Source: Algibacter lectus
Lineage (GTDB): Bacteria; Bacteroidota; Bacteroidia; Flavobacteriales; Flavobacteriaceae
Length of the DNA: 64,000 bases
Assembly (NCBI RefSeq): GCF_900112395.1
Contig: NZ_FOLN01000001.1
Location: 310,001 to 374,000 of the forward strand
Reading direction: 5' to 3'
The first letter of the stretch is position 1. Each line of letters starts with the position of its first letter. A program made the translations under genes and the position numbers. Shown piece after piece: positions 37,348 to 45,057 of the stretch. The notes under the pieces were generated by a model, which was not told where the DNA came from, made no database searches, and was given only the letters and a program-made list of their open reading frames with translations.

Positions 37348-37988
37348 TTTGATAATTCTCTAATGTTTTTAATTTCTAAAACCTGCTTTGGGTAACCTTT
37401 TAATACACTATGTATCATTGCTCTTCCTACTTCACTTAGGGAAAGAGAACGGCTAGGGAATAGGTGAGGAAATATCCAAACAACTGGTTTAAAAAACCAT
37501 TTTACATTTTGTTGCTTTTTGAATGGCTTCATAAAGCCTGGACGAAAATTATACTGACCTTTCAATGATAGTTTCATCAAATCGTTTTCTGTTTTTCCTT
37601 TAACTCTAGCCCACATTACTTTGCCTTTTTCAGTACTGTCTGTAAGATTTCCTGTAACAAAATTAAATATTATCTCAGGATTTAAATGAACTAAGTTTTC
37701 TGCAAAATATAGCGTGGTATCGTACGTTATTTTGGTGTAATCGCTTTCATTCATACCCACGGAACTTATTCCTGCACAGTAAAAGCAAGCATCATAACCT
37801 GTCAATTCCTTAGCGTATTGTTCTAATTTTGTAAAGTCAGGAACTATTAATTCTTTTAATTTTGGATGGGATAAATCAAAATGTCTTCGATTTACTATTA
37901 ATATTTCGTTTACATTTTTGTTTTCCAAACATTCCATTAAAACACCTTCACCAACCATTCCTGTTGCACCTGTTATAATCACTTTCAT
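37344..37988 (-). CDS. NAD(P)-dependent epimerase-like protein
   Basis: 214 aa from ATG at 37988, which begins exactly at the Rossmann fold (MKVIITGATGMVGEGVL) and avoids overlap with the preceding gene. Short atypical SDR/NmrA-like protein: GYDACFYCAGISSVG, VTGNLTDSTEKGKVMWARVKGKTEN. Substrate unknown. Part of a dehydrogenase run (37344-40242). Confidence 0.82.
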   Translation of the reverse strand: MKVIITGATGMVGEGVLMECLENKNVNEILIVNRRHFDLSHPKLKELIVPDFTKLEQYAKELTGYDACFYCAGISSVGMNESDYTKITYDTTLYFAENLVHLNPEIIFNFVTGNLTDSTEKGKVMWARVKGKTENDLMKLSLKGQYNFRPGFMKPFKKQQNVKWFFKPVVWIFPHLFPSRSLSLSEVGRAMIHSVLKGYPKQVLEIKNIRELSK

Positions 37989-37995
37989 ATGAGAC

Positions 37996-39027
37996 TTATT
38001 TAATAATACCAAATTTAATTAAACTTTCGGCCGTATCGAGAATGACTTCTTTTTGATTTCTTGGTTTCCAATCTAATATATTTTTTGCTTTAGTATTGGA
38101 TAGTATTTTTACTCTACCTACCTGTGTAGCAACTGCTTTTAGTTCGGGTTTAAAATTAGCTAGAATTTTCACCAACCAATTTGGTAGTACTTTTGTACTT
38201 ACCTTTTTTGCATACTCCTTAGGTTGTACGTGTAATAATTTTGCAATTTCTGGTAAAGATGTAGTACCATCAGAAGTAGCTAAAAAACGTTGTCCTTTAG
38301 CGAGTGGATTTGTCATGGCTTTAATATGAATGTCAGCTACATCGCGAACATCAACGACACCAAAACTAACTTTTGGTATTGCAGGCATTTTACCACTCAT
38401 CATTTTTTCTATCAAATTAACTGAACTAGCAAAGTCTTTACCTAAAACAGGACCAAAAATACCAACAGGATTAATAACTGTTAATTCTAAGGTGTTCCCT
38501 TCAGTTTCTATGAAGTTCCAAGCAGCTTTTTCTGCCAACGTTTTAGATTTTATATATGCTCCAATTTCTGCATTCGTATCTGTCCAGTCTTCTTCGGTAA
38601 AAATATGGTGTTTTGGTTCAATACTATATCCTATAGCAGCAAAAGAAGAGGTCATGACAACACGTTTTACATTTGCTTTTTGAGCTGCATTTAACACACG
38701 TAGTGTACCTTGTTTAGCGGGAATAATAAGTTCGTTTTCATCCTTTGGTTCTCCTGAAGGAAAAGGAGATGCCATATGTAAAACATATTCGCAGTTTTTT
38801 ACTGCCTTGTCCCAATTTTCATCTTTAGTTAAATCTGCTTCTATAAATTCAAGATTATCAAAAGATGTTATACCTCTATTTTTAAGCATTTCGAATACAT
38901 CTTTTTTTCTTTTTAAGGAGCGAATGGTAGTTTTTACTTTATATCCTTTTTGTAATAATTGAACAATAGTATGTGCTCCAACAAAACCTGTTCCTCCCGT
39001 TACTAGAACTGTTTCTATATTTTTCAT
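37996..39027 (-). CDS. NAD(P)-dependent oxidoreductase (dihydroflavonol reductase-like)
   Basis: 343 aa extended SDR. Cofactor loop VLVTGGTGFVGAHTI, CEYVLHMASPFPSG, VVMTSSFAAIGY, catalytic Y-x-x-x-K variant in GAYIKSKTLAEKAAW and INPVGIFGPVLG. This matches aldehyde/ketone reductases of the DFR type. Separated by 3 bases from the next SDR gene upstream. Confidence 0.9.
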   Translation of the reverse strand: MKNIETVLVTGGTGFVGAHTIVQLLQKGYKVKTTIRSLKRKKDVFEMLKNRGITSFDNLEFIEADLTKDENWDKAVKNCEYVLHMASPFPSGEPKDENELIIPAKQGTLRVLNAAQKANVKRVVMTSSFAAIGYSIEPKHHIFTEEDWTDTNAEIGAYIKSKTLAEKAAWNFIETEGNTLELTVINPVGIFGPVLGKDFASSVNLIEKMMSGKMPAIPKVSFGVVDVRDVADIHIKAMTNPLAKGQRFLATSDGTTSLPEIAKLLHVQPKEYAKKVSTKVLPNWLVKILANFKPELKAVATQVGRVKILSNTKAKNILDWKPRNQKEVILDTAESLIKFGIIK

Positions 39028-39030
39028 CTT

Positions 39031-40242
39031 TTAATTTTTAAACTTTATACCTGTCATTGTTTCGCAAATCTCTAATACTCGATTAGAGGACTCTTTATCC
39101 AATGCATATTGCCTTACTCCAAATGGAGCATCACTATCATTAGGTACAACTACAGAAATATTACAATCTTCTAAATACAAACCTCCTTTGCCATTCAATT
39201 CTGGACTAACAGCAGCCCAAGCTGTAGTTGCTCCACCTTCTTCTACCGTTTTATAGATGTCACCTATATTTTTAGGACTTCTAAAAAAGTTTAATAATTC
39301 TGTGTAATGAATTAATCTCACAAATTTTGATGCAGATTTCATTATATTGACTTTATAATCTGGGGCAACACCTACTAGTGTTGCTGCGAAAAGGTCTGAT
39401 GAAGGAATTGGACCTGGGTGCACAGCAAAAGACCTAATATTTGAGTTTTTGAGTAATTCATCTAGTTTTATAGACAAAAGAATCAATGCGGTTTTACTTT
39501 GAGCGTAAGCGCGCACACCTTCATATTCAGTATGTTCAAAGTTTATATCATCAAATATAACATTGCTTAGACGATGCCCTCTAGATGCTAAGTTTATTAT
39601 TCTAGATCCTTTTGCTTTTTTTAGGGCAGGAATAAGTTTAACAGTTAGTTCATAATGTCCTAAAACATTTGTAGCAAATATACGTTCATAACCTTTTTCA
39701 TTTTTTACAAGAGGTGAACTGAAAATTCCAGCACTATTGATAAGGGCATGAATTGGACGATTGGATTTTAAGAATTTTTGAGCAAATGTCTCTATTGATT
39801 CTGGTTTCAATAAATCCAAATATTCTATTTCAATATTAGGTAATCCTTTCAAGTTTCTTTTAGCCCATTCTACATCCCTTGCTAATGCAATTACTGTTGC
39901 TCCTCTGCTTACAAATGCTTTTGTCGCTTCTCTACCAGTTCCACTATGACCGCCAGTCATTACAATTATTTTTCCTTTTAAATCGAGTCCTTCCACAACA
40001 TCCATAGCTTCTGTATGATGACCAAACTTATTGTTTATTGGCATTTGAAATTCATCATAAATAACGCGACCTGTAAAAATTGGAGATGAAGCCGCTTTAT
40101 CTTTGAAGCTTATAAATACTGCAGAGCCAATAATAAGTAGAGTCAAACTGATTGTTGTGATAACTGAAATTTTAACTAATCTTTTGAATATTGATTTTTT
40201 CTGTTCTGTTTTCTTTTTGCTTTGTTTTGAATTATTTTCCAT
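39031..40242 (-). CDS. Membrane-anchored short-chain dehydrogenase
   Basis: 403 aa from ATG at 40242 (MENNSKQ); an ATG at 40263 is also possible. Basic N-terminus and one helix (VKISVITTISLTLLIIGSAVFI), then a classical SDR: VMTGGHSGTGREA, NSAGIF, S-x12-Y in RGHRLSN ... YAQSKTALILL. The anchor sets it apart from ordinary retinol-dehydrogenase-like SDRs. First gene of the redox block, transcribed away from the integrase end. Confidence 0.88.
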   Translation of the reverse strand: MENNSKQSKKKTEQKKSIFKRLVKISVITTISLTLLIIGSAVFISFKDKAASSPIFTGRVIYDEFQMPINNKFGHHTEAMDVVEGLDLKGKIIVMTGGHSGTGREATKAFVSRGATVIALARDVEWAKRNLKGLPNIEIEYLDLLKPESIETFAQKFLKSNRPIHALINSAGIFSSPLVKNEKGYERIFATNVLGHYELTVKLIPALKKAKGSRIINLASRGHRLSNVIFDDINFEHTEYEGVRAYAQSKTALILLSIKLDELLKNSNIRSFAVHPGPIPSSDLFAATLVGVAPDYKVNIMKSASKFVRLIHYTELLNFFRSPKNIGDIYKTVEEGGATTAWAAVSPELNGKGGLYLEDCNISVVVPNDSDAPFGVRQYALDKESSNRVLEICETMTGIKFKN

Positions 40243-40332
40243 TGTTTCATTTTTATGAAGCAAAATTCAGAATTAATAACATAGTTAACTTTGTTTAAAA
40301 GTCCATTTTTTTTTAAAACAGAAATAATATTA

Positions 40333-41595
40333 TTAGATGTTTTGAGCTTTTGAGCTATTGTTTTTTGAGATGTTAGTTTTAAATTTATTTCTTAGAATAT
40401 GCATATCTTCACTGACCTTTCGCTCTATAACTTTTGCATAAATTTGAGTAGTTGCAATTTTTGTATGACCCAATAATTTAGAAACGGTTTCTATAGGAAC
40501 ACCATTACTTAACGTTACTGTTGTTGCGAATGTATGTCTAGCAATATGAAATGTTAAGTTCTTTTTGATACTACATAAATCTGCTATTTCTTTTAAATAG
40601 CTATTTAATTTTTGATTAGAAATATTGGGAAATAGTGTTTTAGTTTTCTTGGTTTTAAGATGACCTTTGTATTTTCCTATTAGTTCTTCAGCTATTGGAA
40701 GTATTGGAATTTTCACTTTGCTATGTGTTTTTTGCCTATTAGTGATTATCCAACGACCTCTATCAATTCCAATAGCTATATTATCTTCGTTGAGGTTCAT
40801 TACATCTATATATGATAAACCTGTATAACAGCTAAAAATGAATAAATCCTTAACCAGAGTTAGTCTTTCTATATCAAATTCTTTTTCAATAATGGTTAGT
40901 AATTCGTCTTCTCTTAAAAATTCGCGTTCATTTTTAATATAAGTTGGCTTGAATTTTATAAAAGGATCTTTGTCTATCCATTCCATTTTGTAAGCCAACG
41001 TTACCATTTTACGAAGTCTTTGAATATGTTTCATTACCGTATTGTTTTCCATCTTCTTTTGATGGTCCTCTGGAACATATAACCTTAGAAATTTTTCGAA
41101 GTCAACTAAAAAACGAAAAGTCAATTGAGATAAATATACATCTTGAGTTTTTCTCTTTTTAGCTAAGAATAACTTGATATATTTTTGAGTAGTGAAATAG
41201 TTTTTTAAAGTACCATAAGTTAAAGATTCACTCATTTGTGTGTTATGGTAATCAACTAATGTTAGTAAAGAATACTCTTCGTTGTCTTCTCCTAAAAATC
41301 GAGCCTTGATACTTTGAGAACAAATGAATGTTTTTTCTTTTACAAGCTGGTCGTGTGCTTCGTAGATTCTGTTTTTAACAAGGTCTAAATATCGATTGAG
41401 TAATCGAGATTCTTGTTTGTTTCCTCGTGCTCTTCCTTTGTTAGAATCCCATTCTGATAGAATTACTTTTCGTTGTAAGCTGATATTTGATCGCTTACCG
41501 TTTACAGTTACTCTAGCAAAAACTGAAACTTGATTGTTTTTTACACGTGTAGCATTAACCCAAAATGATAGGGTAAAGGTGGTTTGTGATTGCAT
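40333..41595 (-). CDS. Tyrosine recombinase (CTnDOT-type integrase)
   Basis: 420 aa. Arm-binding domain (1-90), SAM-like core-binding domain (about 110-210), catalytic domain. Catalytic parts seen: CYTGLSYIDV, HIARHTFAT (H-x-x-R), LGHTKIATTQIYAKV (His and nucleophile Tyr). In the first box the usual Arg (TGLR) is Ser, as in IntDOT, which also lacks Arg I. It would catalyse excision and integration at the flanking cores. Located at the right end, with its promoter side facing attR. Confidence 0.92.
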   Translation of the reverse strand: MQSQTTFTLSFWVNATRVKNNQVSVFARVTVNGKRSNISLQRKVILSEWDSNKGRARGNKQESRLLNRYLDLVKNRIYEAHDQLVKEKTFICSQSIKARFLGEDNEEYSLLTLVDYHNTQMSESLTYGTLKNYFTTQKYIKLFLAKKRKTQDVYLSQLTFRFLVDFEKFLRLYVPEDHQKKMENNTVMKHIQRLRKMVTLAYKMEWIDKDPFIKFKPTYIKNEREFLREDELLTIIEKEFDIERLTLVKDLFIFSCYTGLSYIDVMNLNEDNIAIGIDRGRWIITNRQKTHSKVKIPILPIAEELIGKYKGHLKTKKTKTLFPNISNQKLNSYLKEIADLCSIKKNLTFHIARHTFATTVTLSNGVPIETVSKLLGHTKIATTQIYAKVIERKVSEDMHILRNKFKTNISKNNSSKAQNI

Positions 41596-41672
41596 AGTTG
41601 TCGTCTTTTAGTTAAACATTTACCTAGACGAAAGTCAAATCAACTATTTCAATTACAGGGTTTTAAGTATCT

Positions 41673-41722
41673 ATTCGGTTCACACTTTTTACGTTTTAAA
41701 AGTGTGAACCGAATTGTGAACC
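41673..41722. repeat. Inverted and direct repeats at the right end
   Basis: ATTCGGTTCACACTTTT (41673-41689) and its exact inverse (41698-41714) around 8 bases, overlapping the TGTGAACC pair with 12-bp period (41703-41722). Likely integrase arm sites and/or an int operator. Confidence 0.65.
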
Positions 41723-41768
41723 AAATTAAACTATATTAATTCAATTCTTATGATAGTCTAAAAACCAT

Positions 41769-41802
41769 AAAACCTTGTAAATCATATGATTTACAAGGTT
41801 TT
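41769..41802 (-). terminator. Hairpin next to tRNA-Pro fragment (right junction)
   Basis: Perfect 34-bp palindrome (AAAACCTTGTAAATCAT and inverse). Same position relative to the core as 16076-16108, with minor base changes. Confidence 0.6.
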
Positions 41803-41824
41803 AGTTTTCTTTGGTATTAATTTT

Positions 41825-41836
41825 AGTCGGGGTGGC
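41825..41836. repeat. Right attachment core (attR)
   Basis: AGTCGGGGTGGC, identical to 16119-16130. The following bases (TAAACTTAACC) are not tRNA, so another segment begins here and the intact tRNA must lie elsewhere. Confidence 0.68.
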
Positions 41837-42153
41837 TAAACTTAACCTTTTTTATAATACACTTGTTATAAAGTGTTTCTTTAATATTCATACTAAATTG
41901 TTGAAATATGGTATTATTATTTTTTATATGGCTGTTGCTGGGCTTCCTCACCTTGCTCTGAATGACATATTTAAATTTGATGATTTCACAATAACATCGT
42001 TTCTCTAGCAATGACGGTTCTTTTGCTTTTTAACAATACTTCACTGCACTCAAACAGCCTTTCCATTATACGATATTTTCAGACTATTGACACTCACCTG
42101 CCAGATTCTAGGGCTTTCCTACTCCATTGATAATATATTACTTTATTCTGTGC
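41837..42153. other. Intergenic region after attR
   Basis: About 315 bases. Contains a degenerate copy of a GCAATGACGG-type dispersed repeat near 41955-42015; no gene supported. Confidence 0.4.
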
Positions 42154-42699
42154 TCACCATGACATAGATAGTACTATTGCACCATTTTCTTGTAAAAGCG
42201 CATTGTTAGTAATGAGTCCCCTTTTATACCCGCTAGAATCTCCGTAGAAGTGGTTTTTTTGGTCTTCTCTATAATCCGTCCATAATCTCATGCCTAAATA
42301 AAATTGGATTTTAGAATAAAATTTTGACAGTTTAATATCAAAACCTAAAGCGCCACCAACCGCAGGAAAAGGAGTTGTTTCTCTCCATATTAATCCCAAC
42401 CGAAATCCGCTATAATACCTCACGACATCGTTATTAAACAAATTAAAATTAATTCCGAATGTGCCTATTAGATCTGTGTAAGACACATCAAAACCTTTAT
42501 AAGTTGAGGCTCCTATAGAAGTATATCCCCAATGCATAATTTTTTGAATTTCTCCCCCTATTTGAAAACCATTATCGGTAATGGTTGGGTCAAAAACCAC
42601 GCTTATTTGTGTATAATCTTTATCTATAAATTGAGCATTAGCTATTGTGCTAACTACTACTAATAATAATAATAATATTTTTTTTTTAAAATTCGTCAT
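42154..42699 (-). CDS. Small outer-membrane-like beta protein
   Basis: 181 aa. Signal peptide (KKILLLLLVVVSTIANA), then alternating beta strands with Gly/aromatic pattern (YTSIGASTYKGFDVSY, IGTFGINFNLF, YSGFRLGLIW, GGALGFDIKL, KIQFYLGMRLWTDYR) and a C-terminal strand ending in SMSW. This is the look of an 8-strand outer-membrane barrel. No family recognised. Last gene of the LytTR-linked minus-strand run. Confidence 0.7.
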   Translation of the reverse strand: MTNFKKKILLLLLVVVSTIANAQFIDKDYTQISVVFDPTITDNGFQIGGEIQKIMHWGYTSIGASTYKGFDVSYTDLIGTFGINFNLFNNDVVRYYSGFRLGLIWRETTPFPAVGGALGFDIKLSKFYSKIQFYLGMRLWTDYREDQKNHFYGDSSGYKRGLITNNALLQENGAIVLSMSW

Positions 42700-42726
42700 T
42701 AATCTCTTTTAACCTGATGTTATTTC

Positions 42727-42870
42727 TTATCTTATTACTTTTAATATTAAATAAACGATTAATGAAATTATAACCGACACTGTAAACAAGGATAGCATCG
42801 ACATTATGACTACTAGAAAGCAGAAAGTTTTTATTTCATTTAATAAAATTTTCCTATGTTTTTTTTTCAT
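42727..42870 (-). CDS. Small membrane protein (module A, peptide 2)
   Basis: 47 aa, basic start (MKKKHRKILLNEIK) and one long helix (FCFLVVIMSMLSLFTVSVIISLIVYLIL). Its 3' third is clearly similar at DNA and protein level to the 33-aa protein at 43160-43261 (shared IISLIV end), so the two are duplicates. No Shine-Dalgarno is expected in this phylum. Function unknown; toxin-like or regulatory membrane peptide possible. Confidence 0.5.
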   Translation of the reverse strand: MKKKHRKILLNEIKTFCFLVVIMSMLSLFTVSVIISLIVYLILKVIR

Positions 42871-42892
42871 GGCGGTTATTGTTATCCTCACG

Positions 42893-42961
42893 TTAACTCA
42901 CGCTAGTTATACATAAATCTCTCACAATAAGGATAATGACTATATTTCTGATAATTTTCAT
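42893..42961 (-). CDS. Tiny hydrophobic peptide (module A, peptide 1)
   Basis: 22 aa beginning MKIIRNIVIILIVRD. It lies 22 bases before peptide 2 of the same module. Its paralogue at 43298-43351 has the same position and start context (ATATGAAAATT). The shape recalls Ibs-type toxic peptides. Could be non-coding. Confidence 0.35.
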   Translation of the reverse strand: MKIIRNIVIILIVRDLCITSVS

Positions 42962-43148
42962 ATTAAAAAAAAATAATCTTATTGTTTTTCTCTTTGCATT
43001 ATGTTTCCTTTTAATTGTGCAGACTATACCTACTACCTCTACTCATTTTTTTTGATTTCTTGAATTTAGGTTCAATTACCTCACAGTAAAACATTATTAC
43101 CAATACTATGCTACTAATATTTGTTTTATTTTAATAACTACTTTTGTT

Positions 43149-43172
43149 CGTACATTCTTTTATGAATGTACG
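43149..43172. repeat. Perfect hairpin at the end of module B
   Basis: CGTACATTC-TTTTAT-GAATGTACG, 9-bp stem. It includes the stop codon of the 33-aa peptide; no T-run, so not a clear terminator. Confidence 0.5.
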
Positions 43173-43261
43173 ATTAATGAGATTATAAATAATACTGTAC
43201 ACATAAATAGTAAAACTACAAAGGCACATAAAGCATATAGTTTTTCTTCTTTATATTTCAT
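43160..43261 (-). CDS. Small membrane protein (module B, peptide 2)
   Basis: 33 aa: short charged start (MKYKEEKLY), then one helix (ALCAFVVLLFMCTVLFIISLIV). Duplicate of the 47-aa protein at 42727-42870. Lies 36 bases downstream of the module's 17-aa peptide, and the module directly follows the LytTR gene. Confidence 0.45.
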   Translation of the reverse strand: MKYKEEKLYALCAFVVLLFMCTVLFIISLIVHS

Positions 43262-43297
43262 TTTAAAGTTTCTATGTTGTTTTTATCATCATGCTAA

Positions 43298-43351
43298 CTA
43301 GATAGCTACGAATAAACCTCCTGTAATAAGGATGATTATGACAATTTTCAT
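43298..43351 (-). CDS. Tiny hydrophobic peptide (module B, peptide 1)
   Basis: 17 aa, MKIVIIILITGGLFVAI. Close in length and character to Ibs toxins (short, Ile/Leu/Val rich). Begins 77 bases after the LytTR stop. Conserved with 42893-42961 in start and upstream sequence. Confidence 0.4.
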   Translation of the reverse strand: MKIVIIILITGGLFVAI

Positions 43352-43427
43352 ATTTTAAAAAATCCTATTGTTTTTCTGTTTGTATTATGTTTCCTTTTAA
43401 TTACGAAGACTATACTATACATACTAC

Positions 43428-44234
43428 CTACTCATTTTTTTTAACTTCTTCTTTTAGACAATTCCAATGAATTGAATTTTTCAGGTTAAACAGCGGCACC
43501 GCATCTAAAATGTTGAGTTTGTATTTATTTGCTATTACTGGCCGAAAATCATTTAAGCCCTTTATATGTATCTTATTACCTACCACCTTATAAATCTTGT
43601 CTACATTTATGATTACCGATCTGTTAACCCTTAAAAAATTTTTTGGTAAAATTTCTAGTATTGACTGCAGTGTTTCTCTTATTAAGTGCTTACCGTTACT
43701 TAAATAAATGGTGATATAATTACGGTCGCTCTCTAGGCATAACAACTCGTTTAAATCGAATTTGATTAATGAATATCCTTCCTTTAAAAAAAAAGTCCCA
43801 TTATTATATCCCAATCCATTCTTTCCTTCTGAATTCATACTCACCATACTATCTGGTGATCCCATCAGAACATTATTATTTTCACTACTACCGATGAGTT
43901 TATCAAAATCTACAAAGGGTCTAAAAAAAATCCGATATAAATCAATCTCCATTTTGCCCTTTTGAGTTTCGATATTTTGTGAAATATTACTGTAAAAGGT
44001 TATCTTAAATTTATATTGATGAAATAAATGATAGCATACCATATCGCCTCTAAACATATCAAAAAAGCAATAATCAATCAGTATAAAATCGTATTCATTA
44101 TTCTGTTCTGACATCCATAAATCTTCCCAACTAAAAAAGACTTCACGTCTACGCACCCCGCTTTTTCTTAAATCATCCAACAGCGCTATACAGTCTGACT
44201 TCTTTTTAATTAAAATTGCTACTCTATCTTTCAT
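43428..44234 (-). CDS. LytTR-type DNA-binding response regulator
   Basis: 268 aa. N-terminal half is a degenerate receiver (RVAILIKKKSDCIALLDDL, YDFILIDYCFFDMF with a plausible phospho-Asp). The C-terminal LytTR domain (about 150-250) is clear: LIKFDLNELLCLESDRNYITIYL, LQSILEILPKNFLRVNRSVIINVDKI, KLNILDAVPLF. LytTR proteins bind direct repeats about two helix turns apart. No histidine kinase is nearby. The gene has the class 1 promoter (44431-44485), so it may control itself. The 3' end of this gene is duplicated in front of module A. Confidence 0.88.
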   Translation of the reverse strand: MKDRVAILIKKKSDCIALLDDLRKSGVRRREVFFSWEDLWMSEQNNEYDFILIDYCFFDMFRGDMVCYHLFHQYKFKITFYSNISQNIETQKGKMEIDLYRIFFRPFVDFDKLIGSSENNNVLMGSPDSMVSMNSEGKNGLGYNNGTFFLKEGYSLIKFDLNELLCLESDRNYITIYLSNGKHLIRETLQSILEILPKNFLRVNRSVIINVDKIYKVVGNKIHIKGLNDFRPVIANKYKLNILDAVPLFNLKNSIHWNCLKEEVKKNE

Positions 44235-44430
44235 TAACGCTTTTTTTTAATACTTACCTCATCATTTTTAATAGCTGTTTATACATGTTGCTCTAGCGAT
44301 GTTACCCTACTTCAAAACAAATAAACGCGTCGTTAATTGAAATTTTCGTTTAGCTTTTAACCGAAATAACTCATCCATCTAGATTCATGACATGACATTT
44401 TAAGTGAATTTCTATTAATTATTTTGTTTA

Positions 44431-44485
44431 CAAAATTATCTTCATTGCATGTTATAAAACATAGATAATTATCCATTTACCATGG
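44431..44485 (-). promoter_or_regulatory. Class 1 promoter (LytTR gene)
   Basis: Minus strand: half-site ATCCATG (CCATG at 44485-44481), CTATG at 44464-44460 (21 bp later), 21 bases, then -7 box TAATTTTG (44438-44431). Same geometry as 46482-46536, 48406-48460 and 50759-50813. The leader to the LytTR ATG is about 190 bases and holds a 25-codon frame (44302-44379). Confidence 0.72.
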
Positions 44486-44710
44486 ATAATTTATTCTCTG
44501 GTTTTTATTTTAAGACTATTGACCTTTAACTTTATTAAGCACACCTTCATCTATAATTATCTCACCGCAATCGTAATAGATTTAATAAATACCAACAACT
44601 ACTAATCAATCAAACTCAAAATCTAATTTTTTAAATTTAATTATGCCGCTACATTTTTTTTACCTATCGCTGTTTTTATACTTTATTTATTATATTATTT
44701 TAAGTTTTTT

Positions 44711-44863
44711 TTAATTGATCATGTCTATAACCACACTTATTAGCGCAAATATAATGGTGCAGATTTGTACAAGCACCACCAAATACAATAGGTATAATAA
44801 TATTATTTTAATTAGTTTTTCAGAAGCTTTAAAGAAAGCCATAGGCATGTCATTTTTTTTCAT
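44711..44863 (-). CDS. Small membrane protein, 50 aa
   Basis: Charged start (MKKNDMPMAFFKASEKLIK) followed by one long helix (IILLYLLYLVVLVQICTIIFALISVVI). Same design as the 33- and 47-aa proteins downstream, though without clear sequence identity. It lies upstream of the class 1 promoter of the LytTR gene. The 66-aa frame on the other strand is judged a shadow. Confidence 0.42.
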   Translation of the reverse strand: MKKNDMPMAFFKASEKLIKIILLYLLYLVVLVQICTIIFALISVVIDMIN

Positions 44864-45057
44864 ATTTGTTTTAGGTAATTGCTATATTTTACTCATTAGA
44901 ATTTGTACTACTTAATTTACTATTTGGGTGGTATATAGGCCGCTCGCTAAATGGCCTCAAAAACCTTAATCATTACATGATTTTACCTTACTTATTAAAC
45001 CTACATTTATAAGTAAGACAACACTGAAGCAACCTATACACTTATTACCACCCCTAG

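Larger units (their letters stand above)
16119..41836. mobile_element. Integrative element inserted at a tRNA-Pro-type site
   Basis: About 25.7 kb bounded by identical 12-bp cores, each preceded by a similar hairpin. Just inside each end lies an identical 21-bp block made of two TGTGAACC copies with 12-bp period (16193-16213 and 41702-41722). The integrase gene (40333-41595) reads inward from the right end. Contents: phage-like small genes, Fic, a STAND defence pair, a broken DnaC-like gene, a DnaD-like protein, HTH and RteC genes, and a redox/stress enzyme block. No relaxase or conjugation genes were seen, so it is at most a mobilisable or decayed element. Confidence 0.7.

Noticed and set aside
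44302-44379. 25-codon minus-strand frame in the LytTR leader
   Set aside because: Could be a leader peptide, but nothing beyond its position supports it.
44715-44915. 66-aa plus-strand frame
   Set aside because: It lies opposite the 50-aa membrane protein (44711-44863), whose charged start and single helix look far more protein-like.
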